Of a DNA stretch of 64,000 nucleotides, positions 1 through 10,389 are shown piece after piece (positions within the stretch are counted from its first letter, which is position 1; every line of letters begins with the position of its first letter). This DNA comes from Plotosus lineatus (taxonomy: Eukaryota > Chordata > Actinopteri > Siluriformes > Plotosidae): NCBI GenBank assembly GCA_024760905.1, contig CM045737.1, forward strand, positions 17,368,848 to 17,432,847, written 5' to 3'. A model generated the notes under the pieces. The model saw nothing but the letters and a program-made list of their open reading frames with translations. It was not told the DNA's origin and searched no databases. The translations under genes and the position numbers were made by a program.

Positions 1-819
1 ATCTTGTTTAGCATTCAGCTTTGTAATTTCTGCTTCTGTTTCATCACCTCCTTTGTATTGAAACGAAGACATCACTCAATGTAAATGCTAACTGTGTTTG
101 TTGCAGCAGACAGGTGTATACACTGAAAAGGTCACGATATTTATCTTTTTACTGCATTGAATAATTTTCTGTTTGTATAAATGTGCAAATTTGATGTTGA
201 TATTAATTCCGCTTAAGTTTTTGCTTAGAGCAAAGCAAATCTAAAAATATGCGTTATGAGTAATTACTGAACGAAAATGGCAGAGGCATGTGTTACTCAC
301 CGAACAACTCATAAGTGACACTGCTCTTTAATGAAATGGAATCTAATTAGGACTGGAGTTCTGTGACCCGACACTCCCCATCCCCCCACCCGCGCCCTTT
401 TTGTCGTCTCCCCGGCCTCCAGTAAAACCGGCAAATGATTCTGTTTCATTTAAAAATTAGATACCAGGCTGAAGTATCTCCCTCCTAGTGTGACCTGGTG
501 ATAATCACTAAATCATGCTCCAGGGCATTCGCTGGGTTAATGGAACAGCTTTCCCAGAAGACCAGATAAACAGCCGCTGCCTGCTTTTTATAAACGTCAT
601 CTGTCATCTGGCCAGTGACACTTTTCACTTGTGCCTTCCAAAAGGGTAAAGTCACTGTGGCTTCAAAGGATTGAGTGTCTTCTTATTGCTTTCTGAACAT
701 AAATTGACAGTCAGCGGATCTCTTGAAAAAATTGTTTCTCCAAGAAATATAAAATTCTGAAATGACAGTTTTATTACATATACAAAAAGGTGAAGCTAAA
801 AAAAAAATACTAAGAATAG
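1..819. other. BRF1 intron, apparently unique sequence
   Basis: There is no coding exon that I can recognise and no clear repeat. It is AT-rich with a C-rich patch near 380-420. It belongs to the intron upstream of the first visible BRF1 exon. Confidence 0.5.
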
Positions 820-1098
820 TCTGCACGGTGAGGAGTGATTAGCACTTCCACCTCGCGGAAAGAAGGTACTGGGTTATTCGCGATGGCATTTCTGTGAGGA
901 GTTTGCACGTTCTCCTTGTGCTTGCGTTCGATGCCTTCAGGTAATCAACCGAAGTCCAAAGACATAAGGCTAATTGGTTGTTGCAAATTGAGCCTCGCTG
1001 TGAGTGTGAATGGGTTTCTCTGTGTTGGCTTGTGATAGATCTGCGATAGATCCCACTATTGTCCAGAGCCGGCTGAAATAAGCTACAGCCTCCCCATT
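820..1098 (+). mobile_element. SINE-like repeat with L2-type tail (group F3)
   Basis: It has the layout of the common fish repeat with a tRNA-like head (CGGTGAGGAGTGATTAGCAC), a GGAGTTTGCACGTTCTC core, a CCAAAGACAT block and a TGATAGATCTGCGATAGATC / CAGAGCCGGCTGAAAT tail. It is diverged, so ends are approximate. Confidence 0.7.
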
Positions 1099-1108
1099 AC
1101 CCTGTGGG

Positions 1109-1396
1109 GCCGGTGGCGTAGTGGTTCAGGTGCTAGGCTCATGGTCGGGAGGTTGTTTGTTCGAATCCCAGTTAGACCCCCACTGTGCTAATACCCCTGG
1201 GCAAGGTCTCAACCACAAGTGTGCCTCTGTTCACCCAGCAGCATACAGTACCAGTAAAATATACTGGGAAGGTAACCTGCGATGGACGAGTGTCCCATCC
1301 AGGAGGAGTTGAACTCCTGGTCGCTTCACGCTACGGAAACCGGGGATAAGCACCGGACTGATGAGCCACTATGGCTCGGGTATAAAAGCCCAACAG
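1109..1396 (+). mobile_element. tRNA-derived SINE with TTA microsatellite tail
   Basis: The head GGTGGCGTAGTGGTTCAGG resembles a Pol III A box and TTCGAATCCC a B box. The body ends in ACTTTATTA and runs into (TTA)n. The body differs from the other SINE groups in this window, so this is a separate family. Ends are approximate. Confidence 0.7.
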
Positions 1397-1409
1397 ACTT
1401 TATTATTAA

Positions 1410-1455
<46 letters not shown>
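1397..1455. repeat. (TTA)n microsatellite
   Basis: About 15 TTA/ATT units at the 3' end of the SINE at 1109; they probably grew from its tail. Confidence 0.9.
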
Positions 1456-1505
1456 TAGTTCAGTGAAAACAGCACTTTATAATTTAAAGTAGTGAATCAA
1501 GACAT

Positions 1506-1848
1506 GGGGCAGTGGTGGCCCAGTGGTAGGGTGCTGGATTATTGAGCCTCAAGGTTGCAGGTTCAAGTCCTACTGTCACCGGGTTGTCAGTGCTTTCCCC
1601 CATGCAGCTAACTGGGTTATTAAAAGCCAGCCATGCCTGTCACTGTATGTGGTGAGAGGTAAGTAAAAGAAACATTGCTGACTTTCCTAAAGAGCAGGCC
1701 GTATTGCCGTTAACTTGTTTCTGTTCTGCGATGGCCTGGCTCGGGTGTACTTTTCCCTCGCCCAGAGTCGGCTGAAATGGATGCTGGGCTCCCTGAAACC
1801 CTAATTAGGATTAATGGTTCAGAAAATGAATGAATTAATGAATGAATG
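1506..1848 (+). mobile_element. tRNA-derived SINE, group F1 (L2-type tail)
   Basis: The head GGGGCAGTGGTGGCCCAGTG carries the A box and GGTTCAAGTCC the B box. The core contains AACTGGGTTAT, CATGCCTGTCACTGT and ACCATTGCTGAC-like blocks. The tail is GCGATGGCCTGGC ... CCTAATTAGGATTAA followed by (AATG)n. It is full length compared with the other copies here. Confidence 0.88.
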
Positions 1849-2036
1849 CAACAACACAGTATGTACCCTTAAAGGAAAATTAGCATGTCCCATAGTATTT
1901 TGTTTCTCAAAAGATCAAGTTATGAACTGAAGGCAGGTGTTTTGAGAAGGAATTTTAAAATAAAATATATTATTGCATAATGATAATTGCATGAAACCCG
2001 ATTGCAAAAATAAGACTTCAACTGCAAGATTTCATT

Positions 2037-2346
2037 TCATTTCATTTTCTGTAACCGATGGGCACCCATCCCAGCCAACTCCGGGCAAGGGCAGAGTACA
2101 CCCTGGACAACTTGCCAGGCCATCGCAGGGCGGAAACACACTGACAGCTTTGCAGCTACTCTTGTCGAAAGTCAGCAATGGTTCTTTTACATGAACCTGT
2201 CACCATAGACAGTGACAGACATGGCCGGCCTTTGATAACACAGTTAGCTGCACTGGGGGAAATTGACAACCTTGTGGAGCGTGGGACTCGAACCCCCAAC
2301 CTTGGGATCAGTGCTCCAGCGCCCTATACCACAAGGCCACCACTGT
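2037..2346 (-). mobile_element. F1 SINE with 15-bp target duplication
   Basis: A reverse-strand F1 copy: the tail (TTTTCTGTAACC) lies on the left and the head (GGACTCGAACCCCC B box, GGCCACCACTG) on the right. A perfect 15-bp direct repeat, CTGCAAGATTTCATT, flanks it at 2022-2036 and 2347-2361, as expected for LINE-driven retroposition. The intact duplication suggests a fairly recent insertion. Confidence 0.93.
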
Positions 2347-2527
2347 CTGCAAGATTTCATTGATATGAAATTTATGATGAAGTGGGATTCCAGAGGCAGT
2401 CGACTTACTTCCTGTGTCTGAGAAGAAGCATGTTAGCCTTCACACTCTCAGCTTGCTAACAGTCATTTGTGGTGATTGCTGTTGTTTCTTTGGGTCATTA
2501 GTTAATATGTGCTGTTATTTCTTTCAG

Positions 2528-2598
2528 TGTCCGAAGAGGATAAATCCGATAGCGGCGAGCTAGATCTAGAAGGCATCAACGAGGACGAGATCGAAAAG
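2528..2598 (+). CDS. BRF1: BRF1 internal exon (first of seven in window), start of TBP-binding region
   Basis: This 71-nt exon is preceded by a TTTCAG acceptor and followed by a GT donor at 2599. It starts with two bases of a split codon and ends on a complete codon. It encodes SEEDKSD-SGELDLEGINED-EIEK. The GELDL-GI-D-EI core matches vertebrate BRF1 just before the conserved YILNE segment. BRF1 is the TFIIB-like subunit of TFIIIB, which sits on tRNA and 5S gene promoters in the nucleus and recruits RNA polymerase III. This acidic stretch opens the C-terminal Brf1 homology region that grips TBP. The N-terminal zinc ribbon and cyclin folds must lie upstream of the window. Identification rests on the family sequence as I know it and on agreement with the following exons. 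Confidence 0.92.
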
Positions 2599-2826
2599 GT
2601 TTGTGTCTAATGAAGATATTAACGATGATGAAGATCTTCCCGGTATCACATGAAACATCCCTGACATCATTCCTATCTGTAAGCTCTTGCAGCCTGTTAG
2701 GTGGTGATGTTGTAATGCTCTTTTCTGAACACTCTACGGGTTAATCAGCTCATTTGTGAATGATTTAAGATCTTGCAGTCTTGAAGTGTAGCATTACCCC
2801 TTATCAACCTCCTCTCCCCTGTGCAG

Positions 2827-2908
2827 TACATTCTCAATGAGAAGGAGGTTCAGGCGAAGACAGAGCTATGGATGAAGCAAAATGAGGAGTATCTAAGGGA
2901 GCAGAAAG
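2827..2908 (+). CDS. BRF1: BRF1 exon encoding YILNE...YLREQK
   Basis: This 82-nt exon follows a 228-bp intron with acceptor GTGCAG and donor GTAAGT. It reads in frame from the previous exon and leaves one base for the next. It encodes YILNEKEVQAKTELW followed by MKQNEEYLREQK. This is the most conserved part of the Brf1 TBP-binding domain; human BRF1 has a closely similar YILNE...ELWM...N-EYLREQ segment. In yeast structures the equivalent region runs along the convex face of TBP and DNA. No stop, frameshift or unusual residue is seen. The intron that follows is 10.2 kb and repeat-filled. Confidence 0.95.
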
Positions 2909-3120
2909 GTAAGTGAACGCAAAGATGAAGCTTAACACACTCATTAACACATGCCTAATTCTTTCAGTACAGATGGCTATCAACTCGGCAGGTGTGAAGG
3001 GGAATGTGTGGGATAGAAATAGAGCTTAATAGAGTGATGGGGATCCATTGCTTTAAAAACACTTTTGGTAAAGTGTGCTAGTACCTGTGAGGCAAATTTC
3101 AGAATCCCGTATTCGACATA

Positions 3121-4757
3121 CAGTGGTATGAAAAAGTATCTGAACCTTTTGGAATTTCTCACATTTCTGCATAAAATCACCATCAAATGTGATATGATCT
3201 TTGTCAAAATCACACAGATGAAAAAACAGTGTCTGCTTTAACTAAAAACACCCAAACATTTATAGGTTTTCATATTTTAATGAGAATAGCATGCAAACAA
3301 TGACAGAAGGGGGAGGAATAAGTAACTGAACCCTCTGCCTAAGGAGACTTAAAGAGCAATTGAAACCAATTTTTACCAAACAATTTAAGTCAGGTGTGTG
3401 CCCAATCACTGATGAGTGGCTTAAAGCTGCCCTGCCCACTATAAAACACACACCTGGTAAGAATTGTCTTGATGAGAATCATTGTCTGATGTGCACCATG
3501 GCTCACTCAAAAGAGCTGTCTGAAGACCTGCGATCAAGAATTGTTGATTTGTGTAAAGCTGGGAAAGGATACAAAACCATCTCTAAAAGTCTGGATGTTC
3601 ATCAATCGACAGTCAGAGAAGTTGTCTACAAATGGAGAGAGTTTGGCACCGTTGCTTCTCTCCCAAGGAGTGGCCGTCCACCAAAGATGACGCCAAGAGT
3701 TCAGCGCAGAATACTCAGAGAGGTAAAAAAAAAAAACCCATAGAGCGTCTGCTAAAAGACTTACAGAAATCACTGGCACAGTGCAATATCTCTGTGCACA
3801 CATCAACTATATGTAAAACAATGTCCATGTACAATGGCCAAGAATGGTGTTCATGGAAGGACTCCAAGGAAGAAGCCACTGCTGTCTAAAAAACATTGTT
3901 GCTCGTTTAATGTTCGCAAAAAGGCACTTGGACACTCCACAGAATTTTTGGCAAAATATTTTGTGGACTGATGAAACCAAAGTTGAATTGTTTGGGAGGA
4001 ACACACAACATCATGTGTGGAGGAAAAATGGAACAGCTCATCAACATCAACACCTCATCCCCACTGTGAAGCATGGTGGAGGGTGCATCATGGTTTGGGG
4101 CTGTTTTGCTGCCTCGGGGCCTGGACAACTTGCAATCATTAATGGAAAAATGAATTCAAAAGTTTATCAGGATGTTTTGCATGAAAACCTGAGGCCGTCT
4201 CTCAGACAATTGAAGCTAAGAAGAGGATGGATGCTGCAACGAGACAATGATCCAAAACACAGAAGTAAATCAACTTCAGAATGGTTTCAGAAGAACAAAA
4301 TACACGTTCTGGAGTGGCCAAGTCAAAGTCCAGACTTGAACCCCATTGAGATGCTGTGGCATGACCTCAAGACAGCGATTCATGCCAGACATCCCAGGAA
4401 TCTGACTGAACTACAGCAGTTTTGTAAAGAAGAATGGGCCAAGATTAGTCCTGATCGATGTGCCAGACTGATCTGCAGCTACAGGAAGCGTCTGGTTGAA
4501 GTTATTGTTGCCAAAGGGGGTGGGGCATAAAATATTAAATGTGATGGTTCAGTTACTTATTCCTCCCCCTTCTGTCATTGTTTGCATGCTATCCTCATTA
4601 AAATATGAAAACCTATAAAAGTTTGGGTGGTTTTAGTTAAAGCAGACACCGTTTTTTCATCTGTGTGATTTTGACAAAGATCAGATCACATTTGATGGTG
4701 ATTTTATGCAGAAATGTGAGAAATTCCAAAAGGTTCAGATACTTTTACATACCACTG
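3121..4757 (+). mobile_element. full-length Tc1/mariner element
   Basis: It starts CAGTGGTATGAAAAAGTATC and ends with the reverse complement of that type (ACATACCACTG), flanked by TA on both sides (3119-3120 and 4758-4759). The terminal inverted repeats are long, about 230 bp each, with a shared CATTTCTGCATAAAATCACC block, as in Sleeping-Beauty-type IR/DR elements. It encloses one broken transposase gene and is inserted in the TA of the surrounding pogo-like element. Confidence 0.95.
3498..4530 (+). pseudogene. Tc1-family transposase, frameshifted
   Basis: The reading starts at ATG 3498 (MAHSKELSEDLRSRIVDLCK), a paired-like helix-turn-helix. It continues through VREVVYKWREFGTV and the GRPPK AT-hook-like motif. 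It runs out of frame at an A-rich run near 3725-3737 and again near 3850. The catalytic half is open from about 3890 to the TAA at 4528-4530. The DDE triad is present: D in ILWTDETKVELFG, D in RDNDPKH, E in SPDLNPIEMLW, with the usual 34-residue spacing before the glutamate. Family length is about 340 residues. The enzyme would cut and paste DNA at TA sites; this copy cannot make it in one piece. Confidence 0.93.
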
Positions 4758-5412
4758 TAATAAGCGCCCTGCTCCAATAAGTACACCCCCCCCCCAACAG
4801 TGTTTTTGATCTTTTGTCTAATAATGTGTACTTGGAGCAAAATCGTAGATCAAACTTACCAATTTTATTCGATCAGTCTCTGTAACGGTAAAATGAGGCG
4901 TTCACTGCCTGTAAAAGTGAGTTTACATGGTATTTCAAGACCCCCCGGAACTGGGGAATGTCCATATCGTTCATCAGTAACAACACATTTGATTGTTCCG
5001 CCGTGCTTTAAAAAAAACAGGAAATATTTTGCTGTGTTCTCTTGGCAAATGTCCAACAACCGATGAACCATTAAAAACTGCTACAGCAAAACTATGGGAT
5101 GCTCTGAATGAATGGAGCGATGAGCCAGATATGGACTTATCTGAAAGTGATGAGTATTTTTTACCCGATTCTCCTGCTCACTAACTTCATAAATTTAAAG
5201 ACGTTACTGGCCATGTGCTTTTGTTTATGTTTGTGTTGATTAGTTCAACGTTTCATGTGCTAAAGTTGACATTTGTATTGATTGGCTCGATTTTACTTCC
5301 GGGAAAATGTTTAAAGGAACAGCGCCGGGAGGGGAAAAGTAATGGGTCTTATTTTTTAAATGTATGCAATTTTCTGTTTATTTTCTGCTTTCATATAAAT
5401 AATTTGGTTGAT

Positions 5413-5767
5413 GGGGCAGTGGTGGTCAAGTGGTATAGGGCGCTGGATCGCTGATCCAAAGGTTGGGGGTTCGAGTCCCACTCTCCACAAGGTTGTCACT
5501 GTCCCCCCAGTGCGGCTAACTGGGTTATCAAAGGCGGGCCATGTCTCTCACTGTCAATGGTGAGAGGCATGTAAAAGAACCATTGCTGACTATCGTAAAA
5601 GAGTAGGCTGCAAAGCCGTCAGCGTGTTTCTGTCCCTTGCTATAAAGGGTTGTGACAGGAAGGGCATCCAATGTAAAAACCTCTGCCAAATCAAACGTGC
5701 GAATCAGATGATTCGCTGTGGCGACTCCCGAGTAAAAAGGGAAAAAGCCGAAAGGAAGACAGACAGA
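5413..5767 (+). mobile_element. tRNA-derived SINE, group F2 (RTE-type tail), 21-bp target duplication
   Basis: The head GGGGCAGTGGTGGTCAAGTG and B box GGTTCGAGTCCC match group F1, but after GTGTTTCTG the sequence switches to CAGGAAGGGCATCCAATG ... CGCTGTGGCGACTCCCGAGT ... GCCGAAAGGAAG, the tail of the RTE-like LINE at 40350. A perfect 21-bp direct repeat beginning CATATAAATAATTT flanks it at 5392-5412 and 5768-5788. Confidence 0.94.
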
Positions 5768-5971
5768 CATATAAATAATTTGGTTGATAATACAAAATAA
5801 ATAACACAAATACCAGTAAAACTCTTTCATTGTTCTGTTAATATTCATGTTTTACACCTCTGTGGTAATAAGCACTTACCGTTCCCCTCCGCTGGTAATC
5901 ATTTTAATAAACACCCACCCACTCCAATTTTTTTAAGCGCCCTGGGCGCTTATCATATCGAATACGGTATT

Positions 5972-6522
5972 TACTTTTCTCAAATGTTCAAATGTCAATA
6001 AATCTGAGGTCAGGCATGCTTCATTATGCTTATGTTTAATTTGTTGCATTATTGTGAGCCTTCTAATGCCACTCTGTCATAACCTGCTGTCCAGTCTGTT
6101 GCTAGTCATATTAGATAAATAAAATCAATTTCAGAATAAGTGATACCATTGATAAAGATTGTTATAAAATTGTAATGTAACATTGTCATGTTTTGAGCCG
6201 CCCCAGCAGAACCTGCCCATGTGAGGCCTGCTAAACTTTGCTTTTGACTTAATCTCTTAGAACTCGGTGTGGATCCTGTGCATGTGTGTGTACCTGAGAT
6301 ATGACCTGCAGATTTTGATGTAATAAGTAGAAAAATCTTCGTGTCCTTGCTCAGTTAGTTGTTCAGAAAGTAGGCCCTGGGTCTAAAATGGCAACACTTA
6401 TTTTTATAATGTAATTTTTGAAAACCTAAAAAGTACTAAAATAAGCCAACAAACAAACAAAAAATCCATACAATTTTAATGTATACATCTGTAAACCGTA
6501 GGGCAGTGTTTGCCTAATGGGA
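5972..6522. other. BRF1 intron, no recognised feature
   Basis: AT-rich sequence without recognisable exon or repeat. Confidence 0.45.
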
Positions 6523-6863
6523 AGGGCAGTGGTGACCTAGTGGTATAGGGTGCTGGAACCACTGATCCTAAGGTTGGGGGTTCAAGCCCCATTCTCAACA
6601 TGTTGTCACTCTCCCCCCGAGTGCAGCTAACTGGGTTATCAAAGGCCGGCCATGTCTCTCACTGTCTATGGTGTGAGGTTCATGTAAAAGAACCATTGCT
6701 GACTTTCAATAAGAGTAGCTGCATAGCCGTCAGAGTCTGTCCGCCTTGCGATGGCCTGGCGAGCCATCCAGGGTGTATTCTACCCTCGCCCAGAGTCGAC
6801 TGGGATGGGCGGCAGCTTTCCCGCGACCCTAATTAGGATTAAGCTGCTGCAGAAAATGAACAT
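6523..6863 (+). mobile_element. F1 SINE
   Basis: Head GGGCAGTGGTGACCTAGTGG, B box GGTTCAAGCCCC, core AAGAACCATTGCTGACTTTC, tail GCGATGGCCTGGCGAGCC ... CCTAATTAGGATTAAG. Full length with small internal changes. Confidence 0.9.
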
Positions 6864-7029
6864 CTATAAATCTGGTCCCACATTTCAAATCAGCAATAAT
6901 ATTAACCGTTTTTTAAAACTAGAGGGTGCTCCCCCAGGCATGAATGGATTATCATGACTTGCTGTAGTTATTATAAATTGTCTCCCTTAGTGTCAATTTG
7001 ATGAACATTATGGTGCATATTATCAGTTT

Positions 7030-7366
7030 ACTTCATTTTCTGTAACCGCTTAATCCTAATTAGGGTCGCGAGGAAGCTGGCGCCCATCCCGGCTGACACC
7101 AGGCGAGGGCAGAGTACACCCTGGACAGTTCGCCAGGCCATCGCATGGCAGAAACACGCTGACAGCTTTGCAGCCTACTCTTGTCTAAAATCAGCAATGG
7201 TTCTTTTGCATGAACCTCTCACCATAGACAGTGAGAGACATGGCCGGCCTTTGATAACCCAATTAGCTGCACTGGGGGGACAGTGACAACCTTGTGGAGA
7301 GTGGGACTCGAACTCCCAACCCTAGGATCAGTGATCCAGTACCCTATACCACCAGGCCAACACTGT
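7030..7366 (-). mobile_element. F1 SINE, reverse strand
   Basis: Reverse copy: tail TTTTCTGTAACCGCTTAATC at left, B box GGGACTCGAACTCCC and head GGCCAACACTG at right. Full length. Confidence 0.9.
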
Positions 7367-7988
7367 TCTGGTGCATTTTATAAAAAGGGAATTTTTGGAG
7401 GATATTAGATTTTTTCCAGCATGGTCCCATACAAGAGCACCTTTAAAAATGTCATTTTTACTTGTACCACACCCTACTCTAAAAACAAATTTCAAACAAA
7501 CCTGTGCAAAATTCTTTGACTTATGTTTCATACAAACAAACCACCTAACTAAAAAACAAACAAACAAACAAAGAAAAAACCATCACAGGCATGTACACAA
7601 ATGCGGTTCACCAACGGCGGAGCTCCCCGGCTGGGAGTCTCGCTTCTGAAAAGTTTTTCCAATAGAAAAATTACAAACTTTCACTGAAAATTTAGCAGCG
7701 TGATTGTTGAAGTTGCCAGGCTCATGGGCGGAACGTTTTCGGTGGACGAATGTACGTGAACAGCACGGACAATGGCCATTTAACAATGAATGGTCAAGAT
7801 GGCATTTCCGAGAGGGCAGCGTCACGGAGTTCTCGGAGTCAAATTGTTTTTTTGTTCTTTTAAATGTTGTTTTTGTTCGTTTGTTTTTGCACTATGCTCT
7901 TCTATGACCGTGCGACCCTACTACAGCTATGAGCACAGTCCTTTTGGACATTAGAACTGAGCATGCTCATCTCCTATCCTGAGCTAAT

Positions 7989-8336
7989 ATGCTACCGCAG
8001 CTCAATGCTAGCCGCGCCCCGGATAACAGTAAACCCAGGCGGAGACACAGCAGGCGAGGAGGGGCTGAACGACAACTCCGGCGCTTGGTTAGCAGTGGAA
8101 GGTTAGCACTCTCGGTCATACTGCTTGAAAATGTTCAGTCTCTGCGAAACAAGATGGACGAGCTTCATGCTCGGATTGCAGCGCAGAGGGATCTACAGGA
8201 CTGCTCCATGATGTATTTCTGTTAAACATGGCTCGAGGAGAGTTCACCCGATGAGGTGACTACACCAGCCGGCTACACGGCCTTCAGAGAGGACCAGAAT
8301 GCAGCGGCTAGCAACAAGAACGGCAGATTCTCGTTT
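7989..8336 (+). pseudogene. LINE endonuclease (APE type) N-terminal fragment
   Basis: The translation contains SVILLENVQSLRNKMDELHA followed by RDLQDCSMMYFC, a TAA stop, then TWLEESSPDE and AGYTAFREDQNA. This matches the start of the apurinic-like endonuclease of L2/Rex1-like LINE ORF2 (N-V-S-L-NK and ETWL motifs), with the conserved ET dipeptide lost at the stop. The endonuclease nicks target DNA for priming; only the first 90 or so residues remain here, so no activity is possible. The exact LINE clade is uncertain. Confidence 0.7.
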
Positions 8337-8436
8337 AAATAAACCTGATGTACTGACTGACTGTAGATTATCTCTAAACCTTGCTCTGAGAATGGAGAAC
8401 ATCTAACTTTGAAGTTGCGGCCATTTTGTTTACCCA

Positions 8437-8563
8437 GAGAACTGTTAATTTTTTTCCAACAAAACAATGGGCATAGTGCAATATAAATATAATTATAATA
8501 TAATTATAATGTAATGTAATGCACTATGCCCATTGTTTTGTTGGAAAAAAATGAACAGTTCTC
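8437..8563. repeat. 44-bp near-perfect inverted repeat
   Basis: GAGAACTGTTAATTTTTTTC... at 8437-8480 is repeated in reverse complement at 8520-8563 with one mismatch, around a 39-bp AT-rich spacer. Pairing continues with mismatches for a few bases outside. The DNA could form a cruciform. Confidence 0.95.
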
Positions 8564-8589
8564 TGAATAAACAAAACAACGGGCATATT

Positions 8590-8695
8590 GCAATATAAAT
8601 ATAATATAATATAATATAATATAATATAATATAATATAATATAATATAATATAGTGCAATTTCGTTTATTGCGGTTATCTACTGATTTATCTATT

Positions 8696-8732
<37 letters not shown>

Positions 8733-8735
8733 CAT
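8590..8735. repeat. (ATAAT)n and (ATT)n microsatellites
   Basis: About ten ATAAT units at 8603-8652 and about twelve ATT units at 8697-8732, inside the deleted LINE. Confidence 0.9.
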
Positions 8736-9147
8736 TATCATCATTTTATTTTTATTACTTTTGTTGTTATTATTGTATTATTTGCTGGGTCTGTGTAAGG
8801 TCCTTTTAGATATAGAATTTTTATGTGTTTATTTCATAGTAGTTTGTGTGTTGTTGATTTGAGCCTTCTTTTCTGTTTGTAACTTGACTCCTTGAACAAC
8901 CGCACAAGAATTCCGATGTGTGTAAAAAACACAAATGGCTATTAAAAATCCTGAATCCTGAATATGCGTCCTCTCAGGTGCCTCTGCTTGAAAAAGTACA
9001 ACTAGCATTTAGCACTGATAAGGACAGCTAGTGGAGCTAATTTCAGCTAAATTCATCATTATTAAACAAAATACATCCTCTAAAAATCATGTCGGGGTCT
9101 GGTTAAAATTTGCAGTAATTATAGACAATGAAACAACATTTATTGGG

Positions 9148-9330
9148 CTTGGTGTTGGCGGTTCAGTGGTTAGCATTTGTGTTTCACAATTTTGAATGTT
9201 CTGCATGTTTACATGTTCTGTCTGTGTTTGCATTTAGGTACTTCTCTTTACTCCCACAGTCCAAACACAATGCACATTAGGTCAACTGCACATAAGTGAA
9301 GATGGTCTGTATAGATTAAGGATGAATAAA
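9148..9330 (+). mobile_element. diverged F3 SINE fragment
   Basis: TTCAGTGGTTAGCATTTGTG head, TTCTGCATGTTTACATGTTC core and CCCACAGTCCAAACACAATG block follow the order of group F3; the tail is missing. Confidence 0.6.
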
Positions 9331-9441
9331 AACAACAATCTGCATTTGCACATTCTGCCATCTTTTCCTCTGTGGCATAAAGCTGAAAAGATTATTGTCC
9401 ATGGATTTCAGTTGGAGATTTACAGTAGACATAGTAATTTA

Positions 9442-9745
9442 GGCGCAGTGGTGGCAGGTTGCTGGATTACTGATCATAAGGTCCTGAGTTCAAGGCCCAC
9501 TATCAATGGGTTGTTGCTGCAATCCCCCCAGTGTAGCTAACTGGTTTATCAAAGACAGACCATGTCTCTCACCGTCTCTAGTGAGAGGGATGTAAAAGAA
9601 CCATTGTTGACTTTGGTGAAGAAGACGCTACATAGCCATCAGCGTGTTTCCGCCCTGCGAAGGCCTGGCGAGCTATCCGGGCTGCACTCTGCCCTCGCAT
9701 AGCGTCAGATGAGATGGGTGCAAGCGGTTCAGAAAATGAATGAAC
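9442..9745 (+). mobile_element. F1 SINE
   Basis: Head GGCGCAGTGGTGGCAGG, degenerate B box AGTTCAAGGCCC, core AAGAACCATTGTTGACTTTG, tail with GGCGAGCTATCCGG and GGTTCAGAAAATGAATGAAC. Most of the CCTAATTAGG part of the tail is missing. Confidence 0.87.
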
Positions 9746-10389
9746 AACAATTTAGGATCACTAAGCCTGAAATTTGACATGTAAACCAACTACTGGGAAG
9801 CTGTGATAGAAGAAAATGCCAAAAGACTGGAATTGATACAAACAGGACTCCATCTCTTTACTTATTTATGGCAACAAACTCTTATAAAGAAAATTAGAAC
9901 TACAGACATGACTCATTCAAAAAATGTTTATTAATCACAGTCAAGCCTTTGGCAAGACTATCACTTTGTGAGATAAAAGGCAATTTGAAACTTCTGGTTG
10001 CTACAAAGAAGAGGGAGGATCTGGGAAAAAAAATGGTATCAGATGCTTTATTTTGTGTTTTCTGATCTCATCCAGCATTACAGGATAAAATTAGGTTATG
10101 TTGGCAAAGGCAGGTTGTAAACATACAGTGACGCCAGTAATGATGGCACGTGATCTTGAATGTTTTGTTTTGCTTAGAATAAATGTGTCTATATTACAGT
10201 TTGAATTTTTGTCATATTTTATTGAGAAATTTTATCTACTTAATTAGACTATTTATAACCCTTATTTCCTCATCTTTATTAAGGGTACATACATGTATCC
10301 TAAGCAAGTGATATCAAGCTCAAGCGTGAGTGGTGTAGTGACATTCAGTGGCTAGTTTGCTAGCTCACACTGGTTTTATATACTGTATA
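9746..10389. other. BRF1 intron, no recognised feature
   Basis: Apparently unique AT-rich sequence. No exon seen. Confidence 0.45.

Larger units (their letters stand above)
3105..5971. mobile_element. pogo/Tigger-like element, split by a Tc1 element and a SINE
   Basis: The left end (CCGTATTCGACATA, then TAAGCGCCCTG after the Tc1 insertion) matches the reverse complement of the right end (GGGCGCTTATCATATCGAATACGG). Without its two insertions the element is about 0.9 kb. The internal stretch 5090-5183 can be read as WDALNEWSDEPDMDL-SESDEYF, an acidic tail. I take this as a remnant of a DDE transposase C-terminus, which is tentative. A second copy in reverse orientation lies at 37807-38655. Confidence 0.7.
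7700..8965 (+). mobile_element. internally deleted non-LTR retrotransposon
   Basis: The left part (7985-8335) encodes the start of a LINE endonuclease domain. The right end (8870-8960) looks like a LINE 3' tail ending in short ATTAAAAATCCTGAATCCTG repeats. The reverse transcriptase is absent, and the middle is a palindrome plus AT microsatellites. I take it as a deleted copy of an L2/Rex1-like LINE. The left edge is uncertain. Confidence 0.55.

Noticed and set aside
5413..5500. tRNA gene
   Set aside because: A and B boxes are present, but the sequence does not fold as a tRNA and continues into a SINE with target duplications; the same holds for the other SINE heads.
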